64,000 nt of DNA from positions 27,900,001-27,964,000 of the forward strand of contig CP093831.1 in the NCBI GenBank assembly GCA_033063855.1. The letters are read 5' to 3'. Numbering within the stretch: the stretch's first letter is position 1; every line of letters begins with the position of its first letter. Made by a program: the position numbers and the translations under genes. Under the pieces are notes generated by a model. It worked only from the letters and a program-made list of their open reading frames with translations. It made no database searches and had not been told where the DNA came from. Source of the DNA: Smittia aterrima. Taxonomy: Eukaryota > Arthropoda > Insecta > Diptera > Chironomidae. Below, one piece after another: positions 1 to 9,474 of this stretch.

Positions 1-61
1 TATAATTCAATATTCAATAAAAAAATATAAATAAAATTTAAATATTTTGTTCAAAGTTTTA

Positions 62-194
62 AAACCCAGAAAATCCAAGCTCCTTACATTGGATCCATTT
101 CTGACCAGTTAACCCAGTTAAATCCCACCTACTCTCACCAGTCCGACGGATTAAAAACCCTAGTAAGCTCGTTACGAACTGCTTCTGACACTTG
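62..194 (+). mobile_element. 3' fragment of the Helentron/HINE-like repeat (copy a)
   Basis: The fragment reads through part of the family's internal unit (GGATCC word), then the subterminal repeat ATTAAAAACCCT, then a stem-loop with arms close to AGTTCG and CGAACT, and ends CACTTG followed by TTT. The same order occurs in copies at 3447-3839 and, reversed, at 1521-2063 and 25971-27801. The 5' half is missing or unrecognisable here, so this is a truncated copy lying just past the 3' end of IR copy 1. The 3' boundary is clear by comparison with the other copies; the 5' boundary is approximate. Confidence 0.7.
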
Positions 195-227
195 TTTAAA
201 AAGTTTTTTTTTTTGAAACTCTCAAAC

Positions 228-233
228 TTTATT
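228..233 (-). promoter_or_regulatory. Polyadenylation signal of IR copy 1
   Basis: AATAAA on the minus strand (TTTATT on plus), about 70 nt past the stop codon of IR copy 1 and the first such hexamer after it. Poly(A) cleavage would fall just before the repeat fragment at 62-194. Confidence 0.5.
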
Positions 234-303
234 CACATTTAACATTGAATTTAAAACAATTACAAACAAAACTTTCGAGTTCTCTCGTCGAGAATTGTGC
301 GCT

Positions 304-3201
304 CTAATGTCGTGATGAGTAAAAGGTCCTCAAAATGTATTTCATAACGAGATAGTCTTTCAAAGTTGTGATCCATTCGTAGATGAACGCAACAACTGCG
401 AACAACAAGCTCGAAGTCCAAATGACGAATCCAGGTTCAAGCATTTTCATGTTCAAAACTTTCGGTTCGTCGTACGTTCTAAAACGCTTTTCATTTAAAT
501 CCGGCCAAGGCATATTGCCGCATGATCTTCCAAACCTTGGATGCATAAAGATTCCTCCAACAAAATGTTGTTTAATTCTGTGGTCGATCGTTTCGAATAA
601 ATAATGATGTCGTGGAAATTTGAGTCCGCAAATTTTCATTTGCGAATAATCCTTAACCGTTCTTTTGGCCATATACTTATGCAAATCTATCTTTGTCACC
701 TCTGTTTTATCCTTTAATAAATTTATGATTAGTTGCAACGCACAAGAGTTCATTTGAATGACTAGGTTTTGAGGTTCTACTTTTTTTAAGTCTTGACTCA
801 TACGGCTCCTTGTTGACCCAACTTTACCTCTATAAATAAAAAAAAAATTTAAAAGACTTTTAATAAAAGTAAATTTAAGGTTTTCAGTGGCAGGCCAGTT
901 GTGATTCACAACTTGTGAAACGGTTTCTGAGTACAATGATCATTTACCTTTTAGAAATTTCTGATTCCGGAAACTTTTCTTTGTAATTGTCCTCCATTAT
1001 GAAAGTGTATCCTTTCTCGATCAATTCGTCGATTGTACGTTCAATTGGTTTTTCAATCTCTTTTTGCATGAACTCGAAGGTTTTTGCTTGCCAAGCTGTT
1101 CGAATGATCAAGCAATAAAGAATAAAGACCATCGTCAGAAATCTTGCGAAGTTTCTTCTTGGCATGACAACTTGAGAGATTCCAAAGAATATTTGAATGA
1201 CATTCAACCATGGCGTGTTTATTTCGCGGCCGATGATGAAATCTCTTATAGACTTTTTCACGCAGCAGTACAAGATCAGAATTGTCGTGAATGCTGTCGC
1301 AAACGTGATTGCTATCATTGCCCACGTGAAGTCATCAAAAGGCATCGCCAACTTGTCGTATTCAGAATAGATTTCGAACTTATCATCTATCCCCAATCGC
1401 GAAATTATGTTCTCAAGAGGATATGTGATGAAATCGACATCAACAACTTTTCGCGATCTAAGAAAAAATAGAAGAGAAATTACTTTTGAGAAGCTAATAG
1501 TCCAGTCATGTTTACATGAACAAGTGGCAGTAGCAGTTCGTACCGAACTTTATTGGGTTAATTGGATAGAAATGGATCTAATGAGTGGAGCTAGGATTTT
1601 CTGGGATTTATTGCTTGGTCGTGACCAGCTGATCACTTCATGTAAACACGTTATCACGTCATAGTTATAATGTTGAAGGGAAAGAAGTTTCACTTGGCGC
1701 TGGTCGAAGGTGGGCTTAAACTACTTGAGCTATCAAGTCCATATAAGGAGGTTTTCGTCTCATCCATAAATAGAACCAAATAGCAAAAAGTAGGTAGCTA
1801 GCTGCCTCCGTTCTCGAGAAAATCGTATCACAAGCAAAAATCCAGTTTTTGTATGAAGATTCCAGGTTTCGGGCCCGTGGGTCCGATCCTGATGAGCTAG
1901 CCAAAAATTCTCAAAATTTGTTTTCCTAATTTAAATTCTCTATCGACTGGTTAAGAAATTATTCCGCTAGCTCATCGCGTTTGCGAGTTATTTTAATCAC
2001 AGACGACGGACCACAGACAAAGCGACCATAATAGGGTGTTCCATCCTTCGGATGAAAAACCCTAAAAATTCAGTTATTTTAAGTACTCTAGGATTTATTC
2101 ACAGACTTGGTACTCGCGGTCTTAAAGAATCTGGTCTTCTTTGATCCTGGAGAAGCTACTACAACCTCTTTTCTAGATAAGGTTTATGTCTTGTCAGTCC
2201 CAAGATGAGAGCACAATGGAATTGCGGTAGGGGCGTGTTTGGGATAATGTAATGGAACTTTGAAATCTTATTTTTCTTTACTTTAAAAAAAATTCTCGTA
2301 ACTTTAAGTGCCTAACTTACCCATCATTGTTCTGTGTGATGCGATATCTGTCAAAAGCATTGTAACATCCTCTCTCGAAGAATATGTCAGTAATTTCAGT
2401 ATTATTTAATACCATTGTTGCGTTGTTTAGAACTTGATTAGTCTCGGTAATGGTATAACGTTCTTCTGTGATTGTAGTCACATCAGGCCTAACTAATGCT
2501 TCGAAGATAGTGCAGCCATGAAGGTTTGCCGATTTTCTCATCGAGAATTTGTCTGTCTCCCACTTTTGAGTTATTTTGTTGTATTTGTTTAGTTCAATTA
2601 ATTGAAGCTTTCCACATTTTCCAGGAGAGAACCAAACAAACGTCAGCAGTTTGATGTAATCAGTTTCGTCAACGAGGAAATATTCGTATTGGATGATGTC
2701 CACCAAATATGAATTGAAATGAATACCTTGTTCTATGTAAAGAGCAACTACAGTCATTTGGTTATTCTTCGCCCTTTCCATGACATCAGCTTCGAGAGAT
2801 TCAATGTCAGAGATTGTTGCGTGTTGGCAATAGACGAAAAGCTGAAGTGGTTTGTAGAATTCGTTCGTCAACTTTAACTTTTGATTGAATTCCTTGACGA
2901 ATGCGAAATTGTTGAAGGTTAAGAGAGTTGAGCTGTCGAGCAAGATCTTTTCCTTTTCCATTTGCAAGTTCTTTAGTTGAAATGGCATCGCGTTCTCGTT
3001 CAAGTCCTTTAAGATTAGTGACATCATCGTGTCCGAGTCTACTCCATAATTGTTGATGAACATTCTCGTTTCCAGTTGGAATAAGTGACGAGTTACGTTC
3101 TCAAAAGCCTTCGACAAGACTCCGAGCGATGTATCCACATTTAAAATCGTCCCTTCGCACAAAGCACTCACTAGCAATGAAAAGATGAAATAAATTTTCA
3201 T
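304..3201 (-). CDS. Divergent ionotropic receptor (IR), copy 1, three exons
   Basis: Exons (minus): 3201-2321, 1457-948 and 829-304. Donors are GTAAGT and GTAAAT, both acceptors end in AG, phases match, and the product is 638 aa. Residues 1-17 form a signal peptide. About 20-290 is the extracellular N-terminal region, with the IR-typical stretch CGKLQLIELNKY..KW. Exon 2 carries the S1 ligand-binding half (ITYPLE..YDKLAMPFDDFTW), TM1 (about 338-359), a pore loop (about 377-392) and TM2 (about 399-412). Exon 3 carries S2 and TM3 (about 597-617). The order matches insect IRs, which are glutamate-receptor-derived ligand-gated channels in chemosensory dendrites. I do not see an obvious canonical glutamate-binding triad, as is usual for divergent IRs. 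Intron 1 is 863 nt against 111 nt in copy 2, mostly because of a repeat at 1521-2063. The C-terminus ends right after TM3, about 45 aa shorter than copy 2. The family call is firm; the ligand is unknown. Confidence 0.9.
1521..2063 (-). mobile_element. Helentron/HINE-like repeat (copy b) in intron 1 of IR copy 1
   Basis: Read on the minus strand, the element starts AGGGTTTTTCATCC (2063 downward) and ends in a stem-loop and CACTTG at 1521. It has a 5' flank ending TTTTT and a 3' flank starting TT, as expected for insertion between two T residues. It holds a single copy of the internal unit (AGCTGATCA..TCATGT near 1628) and an internal inverted pair GATGAGCTAGC / GCTAGCTCATC (1891-1902, 1966-1976). 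The paralogous intron of IR copy 2 lacks it, so it arrived after the IR duplication or was lost from copy 2. It sits wholly within the intron and leaves both splice sites intact. Confidence 0.75.
2064..2314. other. Remainder of IR copy 1 intron 1, unassigned
   Basis: About 250 nt between the repeat's 5' end and the intron donor. It has no counterpart in the 111-nt intron of IR copy 2 and no coding signal. It may be a second, older insertion, but I recognise no ends. Confidence 0.4.
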
Positions 3202-3338
3202 TTTCCTTCACAATTTTCTTATTATCAACTTAGTAACTCGAAGAAATCCTTTGTACTGACAGAAGTGAACGTTACCTGAGCCACTTACTTGTAAAAGATG
3301 TCTAACAACAGTCGAACATGTAAAATATTGAAACAAGC

Positions 3339-3384
3339 CTTATCTGCATGAGAAAATAGTCAGGACTTCAATAGTTTTCTTTAG
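3339..3384 (-). promoter_or_regulatory. Conserved upstream block of IR copy 1
   Basis: This 46-nt block is base-for-base identical to 6731-6776 upstream of IR copy 2, while the sequence on both sides has diverged. On the gene strand it contains ATGCAGATAAG, which includes a GATA-type core (AGATAAG). It lies about 140-185 nt upstream of the start codon in both genes. It is probably a shared promoter or enhancer element; the factor assignment is inference. Confidence 0.45.
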
Positions 3385-3446
3385 TTAGAAGTTGTAGCTT
3401 ACAAGTTGTGTGTGTATGATCTTCGATTTATTGGAAATCAATTTTT

Positions 3447-3839
3447 AGGGTTTTTCAACCGAAAAGGAATCGTTATTTTGGTTGCTAGGTCTGTGGTCTC
3501 TCTGTGATTGAAACAACTATCGAACGCAATGAGCTAGCGAGTTCATCTCTTCACCACTCGATAGAGATTCGAAATAGAAAAGAGGATTTTTGGATTTTTC
3601 GCTAGCTCATTAGATTGATAGCTCGATCGATTTACTCAGTTTTGTCAACATTCCCGCTGACATTTTTTCACAAGAAGTGTTCAGCGCGCTCAGACAAAGG
3701 CTTAGAGCTGACGAAATATGATCATTGGATCCATCTCAGTTAACTCAGGATCCATCAGTTAACCCAGTAAAGTCCCACCGCCTGTAACCAGACCAGCAAT
3801 GATAAACCCTACAGTAGGTTTGTTACGAACTGCTACTTG
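3447..3839 (+). mobile_element. Helentron/HINE-like repeat (copy c) between the IR genes
   Basis: The full-length short form is 393 bp. It starts AGGGTTTTTCAACC after host TTTTT. It has an internal inverted pair ATGAGCTAGCGA (3529-3540) and GCTAGCTCATT (3601-3611), an internal segment with two GGATCC words near 3728 and 3750, the 3' subterminal repeat GATAAACCCT, a stem-loop, and the end CTACTTG before host TTT. The homologous spot upstream of IR copy 2 (near 6805-6825, AAATCAATTTTTGG) is empty, which defines the insertion point. It lies about 250 bp upstream of the IR copy 1 start. Confidence 0.75.
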
Positions 3840-4229
3840 TTTCACTCTACCTCAACTGCGACAAGAAATTCAATGTTTATTTTTATATTGATCTTCTTTT
3901 CTGAGAAATTTTACTTTGAGTCTTGTAGATCGAACTGATTCTCAAGCTAAATAGAAAAGAAAAATCAAATAATTTGAGGCTACTTGACATGTCAAAAGAT
4001 TTAAATGATATTTGTGAGAACAAGAATATTTTACATGAGAATCTGAAGCGTCGTTGATGGTTTGTTCAGAAATTACGATGACAAATACCTTAAGCTCTCA
4101 AATATTTTGACAAAACTTACAAAAGTTTATTCAATCAATAAAGTCTAGGATCGAACTAAGAAAGTTAAGACATGTTCCCCACACTTCGACAAGTAATTTC
4201 TCTTCCAATTATCAACACGAATTAAACAT
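3840..4229. other. Intergenic spacer between the IR genes
   Basis: About 390 nt between the repeat copy and the 3' end of IR copy 2. It is AT-rich with no open frame of note, and I recognise no repeat or RNA in it. Confidence 0.4.
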
Positions 4230-4235
4230 TTTATT
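4230..4235 (-). promoter_or_regulatory. Polyadenylation signal of IR copy 2
   Basis: AATAAA on the minus strand, about 140 nt past the stop codon at 4375-4377. No nearer AATAAA was seen, so it is the best candidate. Confidence 0.4.
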
Positions 4236-4374
4236 GATTATTAAAAGGTCTCTCGATTACATTTGTTAGAAAATATTTAATATTTTAGTGGAAAGTCAAT
4301 AATTGAGAATTTAATCTGGAAACTGATAAACTTTCCTAATTGACATTTCTTTTAATATTCTTGTCTCTGCGACA

Positions 4375-6593
4375 CTAATTTTTAATCAGTTCCTCGCGAT
4401 TATAAAACTTCTTTTCGATCTGAATTCTAATTCTTTCAAAATTTTCTTCTCTCATTTCCATTTCTCGTTTGTTTGTTGATTTCTCGGATGTTTTAATTGG
4501 CCACTGAGAACATTTCTGCATTTGGAAAAAAGCTCGAAAAATGTACTTCATGACGAGATAGTCTTTGAAAATTGCGATCCATTCGAAGATGAACGCAGCA
4601 ACTGCAAACAACAAACTTACAGTCCAAATGACGAATCCAGGTTCAAGAATCTTCATGTTCAAAACTTTCGTGTCCTCGACGACTGTAAAACGCTTTTGAG
4701 TCAGTTCCGGCCAAGGCAAATTGCCACATGCTTTCCCATACTTTGGGTGCATAAAGATGTCGCCAACGAAATGTTGTTTCATTCTGTGGTCGATCGTTTC
4801 GAACAAATAATGATGACGTGGAAGTTTGAGTCCACAAATATTCAACTGTGAATATTGCTTTACAAGTCTTTTAAGAAAATACTTTTGATTCCATGTAAAA
4901 TCTTGTTTTATCCCTTCTTCAAATTCAAACGAATATCTGATCACACAAGTGTTTATCTGCTCTACACTCTTGTCTTTCGATGGGTTACGGTCTTGATCTA
5001 CTGCCACAACATTTCCTCTATAGGAAAAATAAATATTAGAAGAAAAATTAAGTAAACCGTTTGAAAGTCATTTGTTGGGCAGCTTTTCAGTAGGACTCTT
5101 TACCTTTTAGAAATCTCTGATTCCGGAAACTTTTCTTCGTAATTGTTCTCCATAACGAAAGTGTAACCTTTTTCGATCAACTCATCGACTGTACGTTCAA
5201 TTGGTTTTTCAATATCTTTCTGCATGAACTCGAAGGTTTTTCCTTGCCAAGCTGTTCGAATGATCAAGCAATAAAGAATGAAGATCATCGTCAGGAATCT
5301 TGCGAAGTTTCTTCTTGGCATGACAACTTGTGAGATTCCAAAGAAAATTTGGATGACATTCAACCATGGAGTGTCGATTTCGCGGCCGATGATGAAATCT
5401 CTTATCGATTTTTTCACGCAGCAGTACAAGATCAGAATCGTTGCGAATGCTGTCACAAACGTTATTGCTATCATTGCCCACGTGAATTCATCGAAAGGCA
5501 TCACCAATTTGTCGTATTCAGTATAGTTCTCAAACTTATCATTTACGCTCAATCGGATATCAATGTACTCAAGAGGAAAAGTGATGAAATTGGTATCCTC
5601 CTCTTTCCTCAATCTAAGAGCCAATAGAAAGAAAAATAATTTTTGAGAAGAAACAAATGCATCTAAAAATTCAGTTTTGTTTACATGGAATAATAGATGT
5701 GCTACTTGTAGGTAGCTTACTTACCCAACGTCTTTCTGTGTGTTACGATATCTGTCAAAACTATTGAGACATCCTTTGGCCAACAAAACGTCAATTTTAA
5801 AAAAAAATCCAGTTATCATTGTTGCGTTGTTGAGCACTTGAAGAGACTTGGAAACTTCATGATCTAGCTGTGAAAATGATGCCGCATCTGGTGATGGATC
5901 TTCAGCTGCAATGATAGTGCAGTTATGAAGATTTGCTGATTTTTTCATCGAGAATTTGTCGTTTTCCCACTTTCTTGTCACTTTGTTAAATTTGTTTAGT
6001 TCAATTAGATGAAGCTTTCCACATTTTCCAGGAGAGAACCAAACAAACGTCAGCAGTTTGATGTAATCAGTTTCGTCAACGAGGAAATATTCGTATTGGA
6101 TGATGTCCAGTAAATATGAATTGAGATGATACATATTCTCGTAGATAACTTTGTTGCTTTTCGCCCTTTCCGTGACATCCACTTCGAGAGATTCAATGTC
6201 AGAGATTGTTGCGTGTTGACAATAGACGAAAAGCTGAAGCGGTTTGAAGTATTCATTCGTCAACTTTAATTTTTGATTGAATTCCTTGACGAATGCGAAA
6301 TTGTTGAAGGTTAAGAGAGTTGAGCTGTCGAGAAAGATCTTTTCCTTTTCCAATTGCAAGTTCTTCAGTTGAAATGGCATCGCGTTCTCGTTCAAGTCCT
6401 TCAAGACGAGTGACGTCATCGTGTCCGATTCTATTCCATAATTGTTGATGAACATTCTCGTTTCCAGTTGGAACAAATGACGAGTTACGTTCTCAAAAGC
6501 CTTCGACAAGACTTCGAGCGATGGATCCACATTTAAAATCATTCCTTCGCACGAAACACTTAGTAGCAATAAAAAGATGAAATAAATTTTCAT
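4375..6593 (-). CDS. Divergent ionotropic receptor (IR), copy 2, three exons
   Basis: Exons (minus): 6593-5725, 5613-5104 and 5017-4375. Donors GTAAGT and GTAAAG and AG acceptors sit at the same positions and phases as in copy 1; the product is 673 aa. Residues 1-17 are a hydrophobic signal peptide. Exon 2 gives S1 (ITFPLEY..YDKLVMPFDEFTW), TM1 about 334-355, a pore loop about 373-388 and TM2 about 395-408. Exon 3 gives S2 and TM3 about 587-607 (start GFVIWTVSLLF). After TM3 comes a charged cytoplasmic tail of about 65 aa rich in K, E and R that copy 1 mostly lacks. It is very similar to copy 1 throughout, with a small gap in the N-terminal region near residues 150-160. Tandem orientation and identical intron positions mark a recent local duplication. 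No inactivating change was seen. The ligand is unknown. Confidence 0.92.
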
Positions 6594-6730
6594 TTTCTTT
6601 ACAGTTTTCTTATTTTCAACTTAGTAACTCGAAAAAATCTTTTGTAATGACTGAAGTAAATTTTTCTTGGGCTACTTATTTGTTGTGAATGTTTAACCAC
6701 GGTCGAATATGTAAAATATTTCATACAAGT

Positions 6731-6776
6731 CTTATCTGCATGAGAAAATAGTCAGGACTTCAATAGTTTTCTTTAG
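6731..6776 (-). promoter_or_regulatory. Conserved upstream block of IR copy 2
   Basis: The identical counterpart of 3339-3384, about 138-183 nt upstream of the start codon, with the same GATA-type core. Its surroundings are only partly conserved, so the identity suggests function or very recent origin. Confidence 0.45.
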
Positions 6777-7216
6777 GTACAAGTTGTGCGTGTTTAGTCT
6801 TTCATAAAAAAGTAAATCAATTTTTGGTAATTAACTACAAGACTTACAACTCGAAATATCCTGTGGTGACATGCTTTGGGTGTGCTCTCTAGTTTTGCTA
6901 ACTAAAATTGGCGAATTGTTAAGAAAAAACACATCCGATTCAATTTTCGGTAAATTCAAAAAAGTGTAAAACTTGAGAGAGACATCTATTGTTGATGAGC
7001 TGCATTTGGAAAGTAGCAAAACCTGAAGTTAGCAGCAGACAACATGCCTAATGGAATTTAAAAAATGTTCAAACTTTGTTTGAAAATTTTCTTAAATAAA
7101 TTAAACTATTACGCCTTATCGAAGCTTAATTGTTTAGCTGTAAATAATTCAAAGCAAAACCAAGATATGAATTAAATTATTAGAGCTTGAAAATGAAATT
7201 CCCAAAACTGTTACAT
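6777..7216. other. Upstream flank of IR copy 2, no gene
   Basis: AT-rich spacer. A 62-codon minus-strand open frame (6831-7019) has no domain, no splice context and no similarity to its neighbours, so I do not call it. Confidence 0.4.
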
Positions 7217-7355
7217 TTGAAAATAACGATTAAATCTTCTACCAGATGTCGCTATTTTAAAAATTAAATCGCCTTTGCCGTTGGTTGCTCAATTCAAATG
7301 TGAAGCGGAAAACTTCCAGTGCTCGCCACTAGATGGAACTTATCGTTATTTTCAA
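7217..7355. repeat. Short inverted-repeat element (possible MITE)
   Basis: The left end TTGAAAATAACGAT (7217-7230) is mirrored by ATCGTTATTTTCAA (7342-7355). Pairing continues imperfectly inward for about 20 more bases (ACCAGATGTCGCT against the complement of GTGGCGAGC..). The total of about 139 bp with imperfect arms of about 35 nt suits a small MITE or a folded RNA. No clear target duplication was seen and there is no second copy in the window. Confidence 0.4.
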
Positions 7356-9420
7356 GCTTAACGGAAAAGAATGCTTAAATGTTTGCTAATGTAATTATTT
7401 GCTAATGGATGATCCTTGGATGATTTTATGATATAGAAAACAAAGGTTCTGATAGTTAATTGCTACTGAAATCGGGTTAACACTTTCTGCTGTTTATTCG
7501 ATAGTCATTTCCGGTAACTCTTCCAAGAAGCAGAAAATCCACTTGTTATGCCCAAACAAACTTCTCTTATGACAAGTAATTTCATCACGCGATGCACTCT
7601 CGAAAGAAATCCAGTGTGGCTCACAATTTTTCTTGATTTAAAAACACTTGATCTCTTTCTACATCGTTCATGCAAATTTTCCTGTGTTGTTGATGCCATA
7701 AATTATTGTTCCAGTTAATATTTATAGAATTGTTTTCCTCAAAGCCCAAAAAAGCTGCAAAAGCATAAACTCAAGTGGGAGTGTTGGCAAAAGTGCATGA
7801 GAGCGATGATGAATGATGATGCCTTGTTATTTAAATAGAGCAACAACAAACAAGTTGAAGTGGAGAAAAGAGATTTGTGAGTTTTCACTTCAACATCAGG
7901 TGAAGAGAAGAGTTGCTTCATATTTCCCTTGTTAGGAAAGATTTAAGCTGAAGTTAATGAATAAATCAGACGTTCATCACCTCCGAAGTTCACATACGAA
8001 GCTGACAACAATAGTTGTGTCGAGAGAATTTAGCGCCGCACTTTTTCATGTTTGGAGAAACTTCTCCTTGTGAACACGTACGATTGTGTCGCGAGAACAA
8101 AAGCGCAAATGGCAAACACGACAATTTCCTAAATCATTTAATTAAACAATGGAGAAGACTATACGATGCTTTCAAGCTGAAACAACTAACTCCGCCGTAC
8201 ACTCATAAAGCACACACGGGAAGCCGGAGCTTGAGAAAGTTTCTTAAGAAGATAAACTTGTAAAATTATGTCGTATGCAAAAAATCTTTAACCTTCTCAG
8301 TTTAAATCACCCCCCGAAAGAAAGTTTTCAAAAGCGTTCTAATCATGATTTATGACGTTCGAGTGTGTCGGGAGAGGTTTGTTTGAATAGTTTTATGGTC
8401 GACACAAACTTCTACTATCGCCTGCAGACTCAATAAGAGGAATTTCCACCGTTTGGATTATTCTCGTAGTAGAGACGGAAATAAGAAGTTAAGCAAATAA
8501 TTTTTGCCTCATAAATATTTTCACTTGAATGATTCATTTGGAAAGTTTCAAAATTCAGAGAGAGAGAGAGATAAGCTGTACCGAGAGGCTTAAACAAATT
8601 TGATAATTCCTCTTCAATTGACTGGGCGAAAAACTCTCAATCATTTGATAGTCACATGTGAATCACATAAACATTCATCTTACCGTCTCTCTCTCTCTCT
8701 CTCTCCTGGATCCGTTGTAAATTGTCAGATTTAAACTCTTCTCTCCAAAACAGATTTCACCTTAACATCCCACGTCCATCTATTTGGCTCACCATAAATC
8801 TAATTGAAATATTTCCACCTCAAATTGTTTGTGCAATGCATTGGCCGATAAAACATTCAAAGATTTGCAATTGATTCCGGTTGTGCTGCTGTCAAAATCT
8901 GAGATGTATTGTGTACAGATTGTGTCGTCCGAGTTGTTATGAAACGAGAAGTTGGAGTGGGTGAGCCAATAAAACGATTATTAAGATTATAAATGGCTCG
9001 AGACCGTAAAGCGACAATAAAACTCTCGTTCCTCCGAAAAATCGTTGCTTCTGGTTGATGCTGCTGCTTTTTATTTGAGAGTTGCGGTCGAGCCGAATGT
9101 ACTTAACTGCTGCTATCTCCCAACTTGCCCTCATCCAGCAAAACGTGTGTCTTTTATTTACACTCAACGAGCAACTACGACAATGACCATAGATCCGATA
9201 CCGAAGATGTGCTACAATCAAATAAATAAGAGTTGCGCCGCGTGCACTTAATGTTTTCATTTGCGATGTGTTTTTATCCCCAACAGTTAATTTCTGATTA
9301 GATCCAAGTGAGAGAAAGAGTCAGACGCGACATATGTTGACGACACTGCGGATTGATTGCCCAATTATCGTTCTTGTCGCTTTATTCATTTCAATCAAGG
9401 GAAGTTAAGAATATTTAAAC

Positions 9421-9474
9421 AATAAATATAATATATAATATAATATATAATATAATATAACATATATAATATAT
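9421..9474. repeat. AT-rich palindromic minisatellite tract
   Basis: About 54 nt built only of TATAATA/ATATAAT words, one C excepted. Similar tracts recur at about 15000, 19327, 37021, 40349, 49544, 52963, 56358 and 63958. Confidence 0.7.

Noticed and set aside
1064..1471. Plus-strand frames over the IR genes (also 383-604, 4522-4851, 5278-5627)
   Set aside because: They are antisense shadows of conserved IR exons and recur only because the exons are duplicated.
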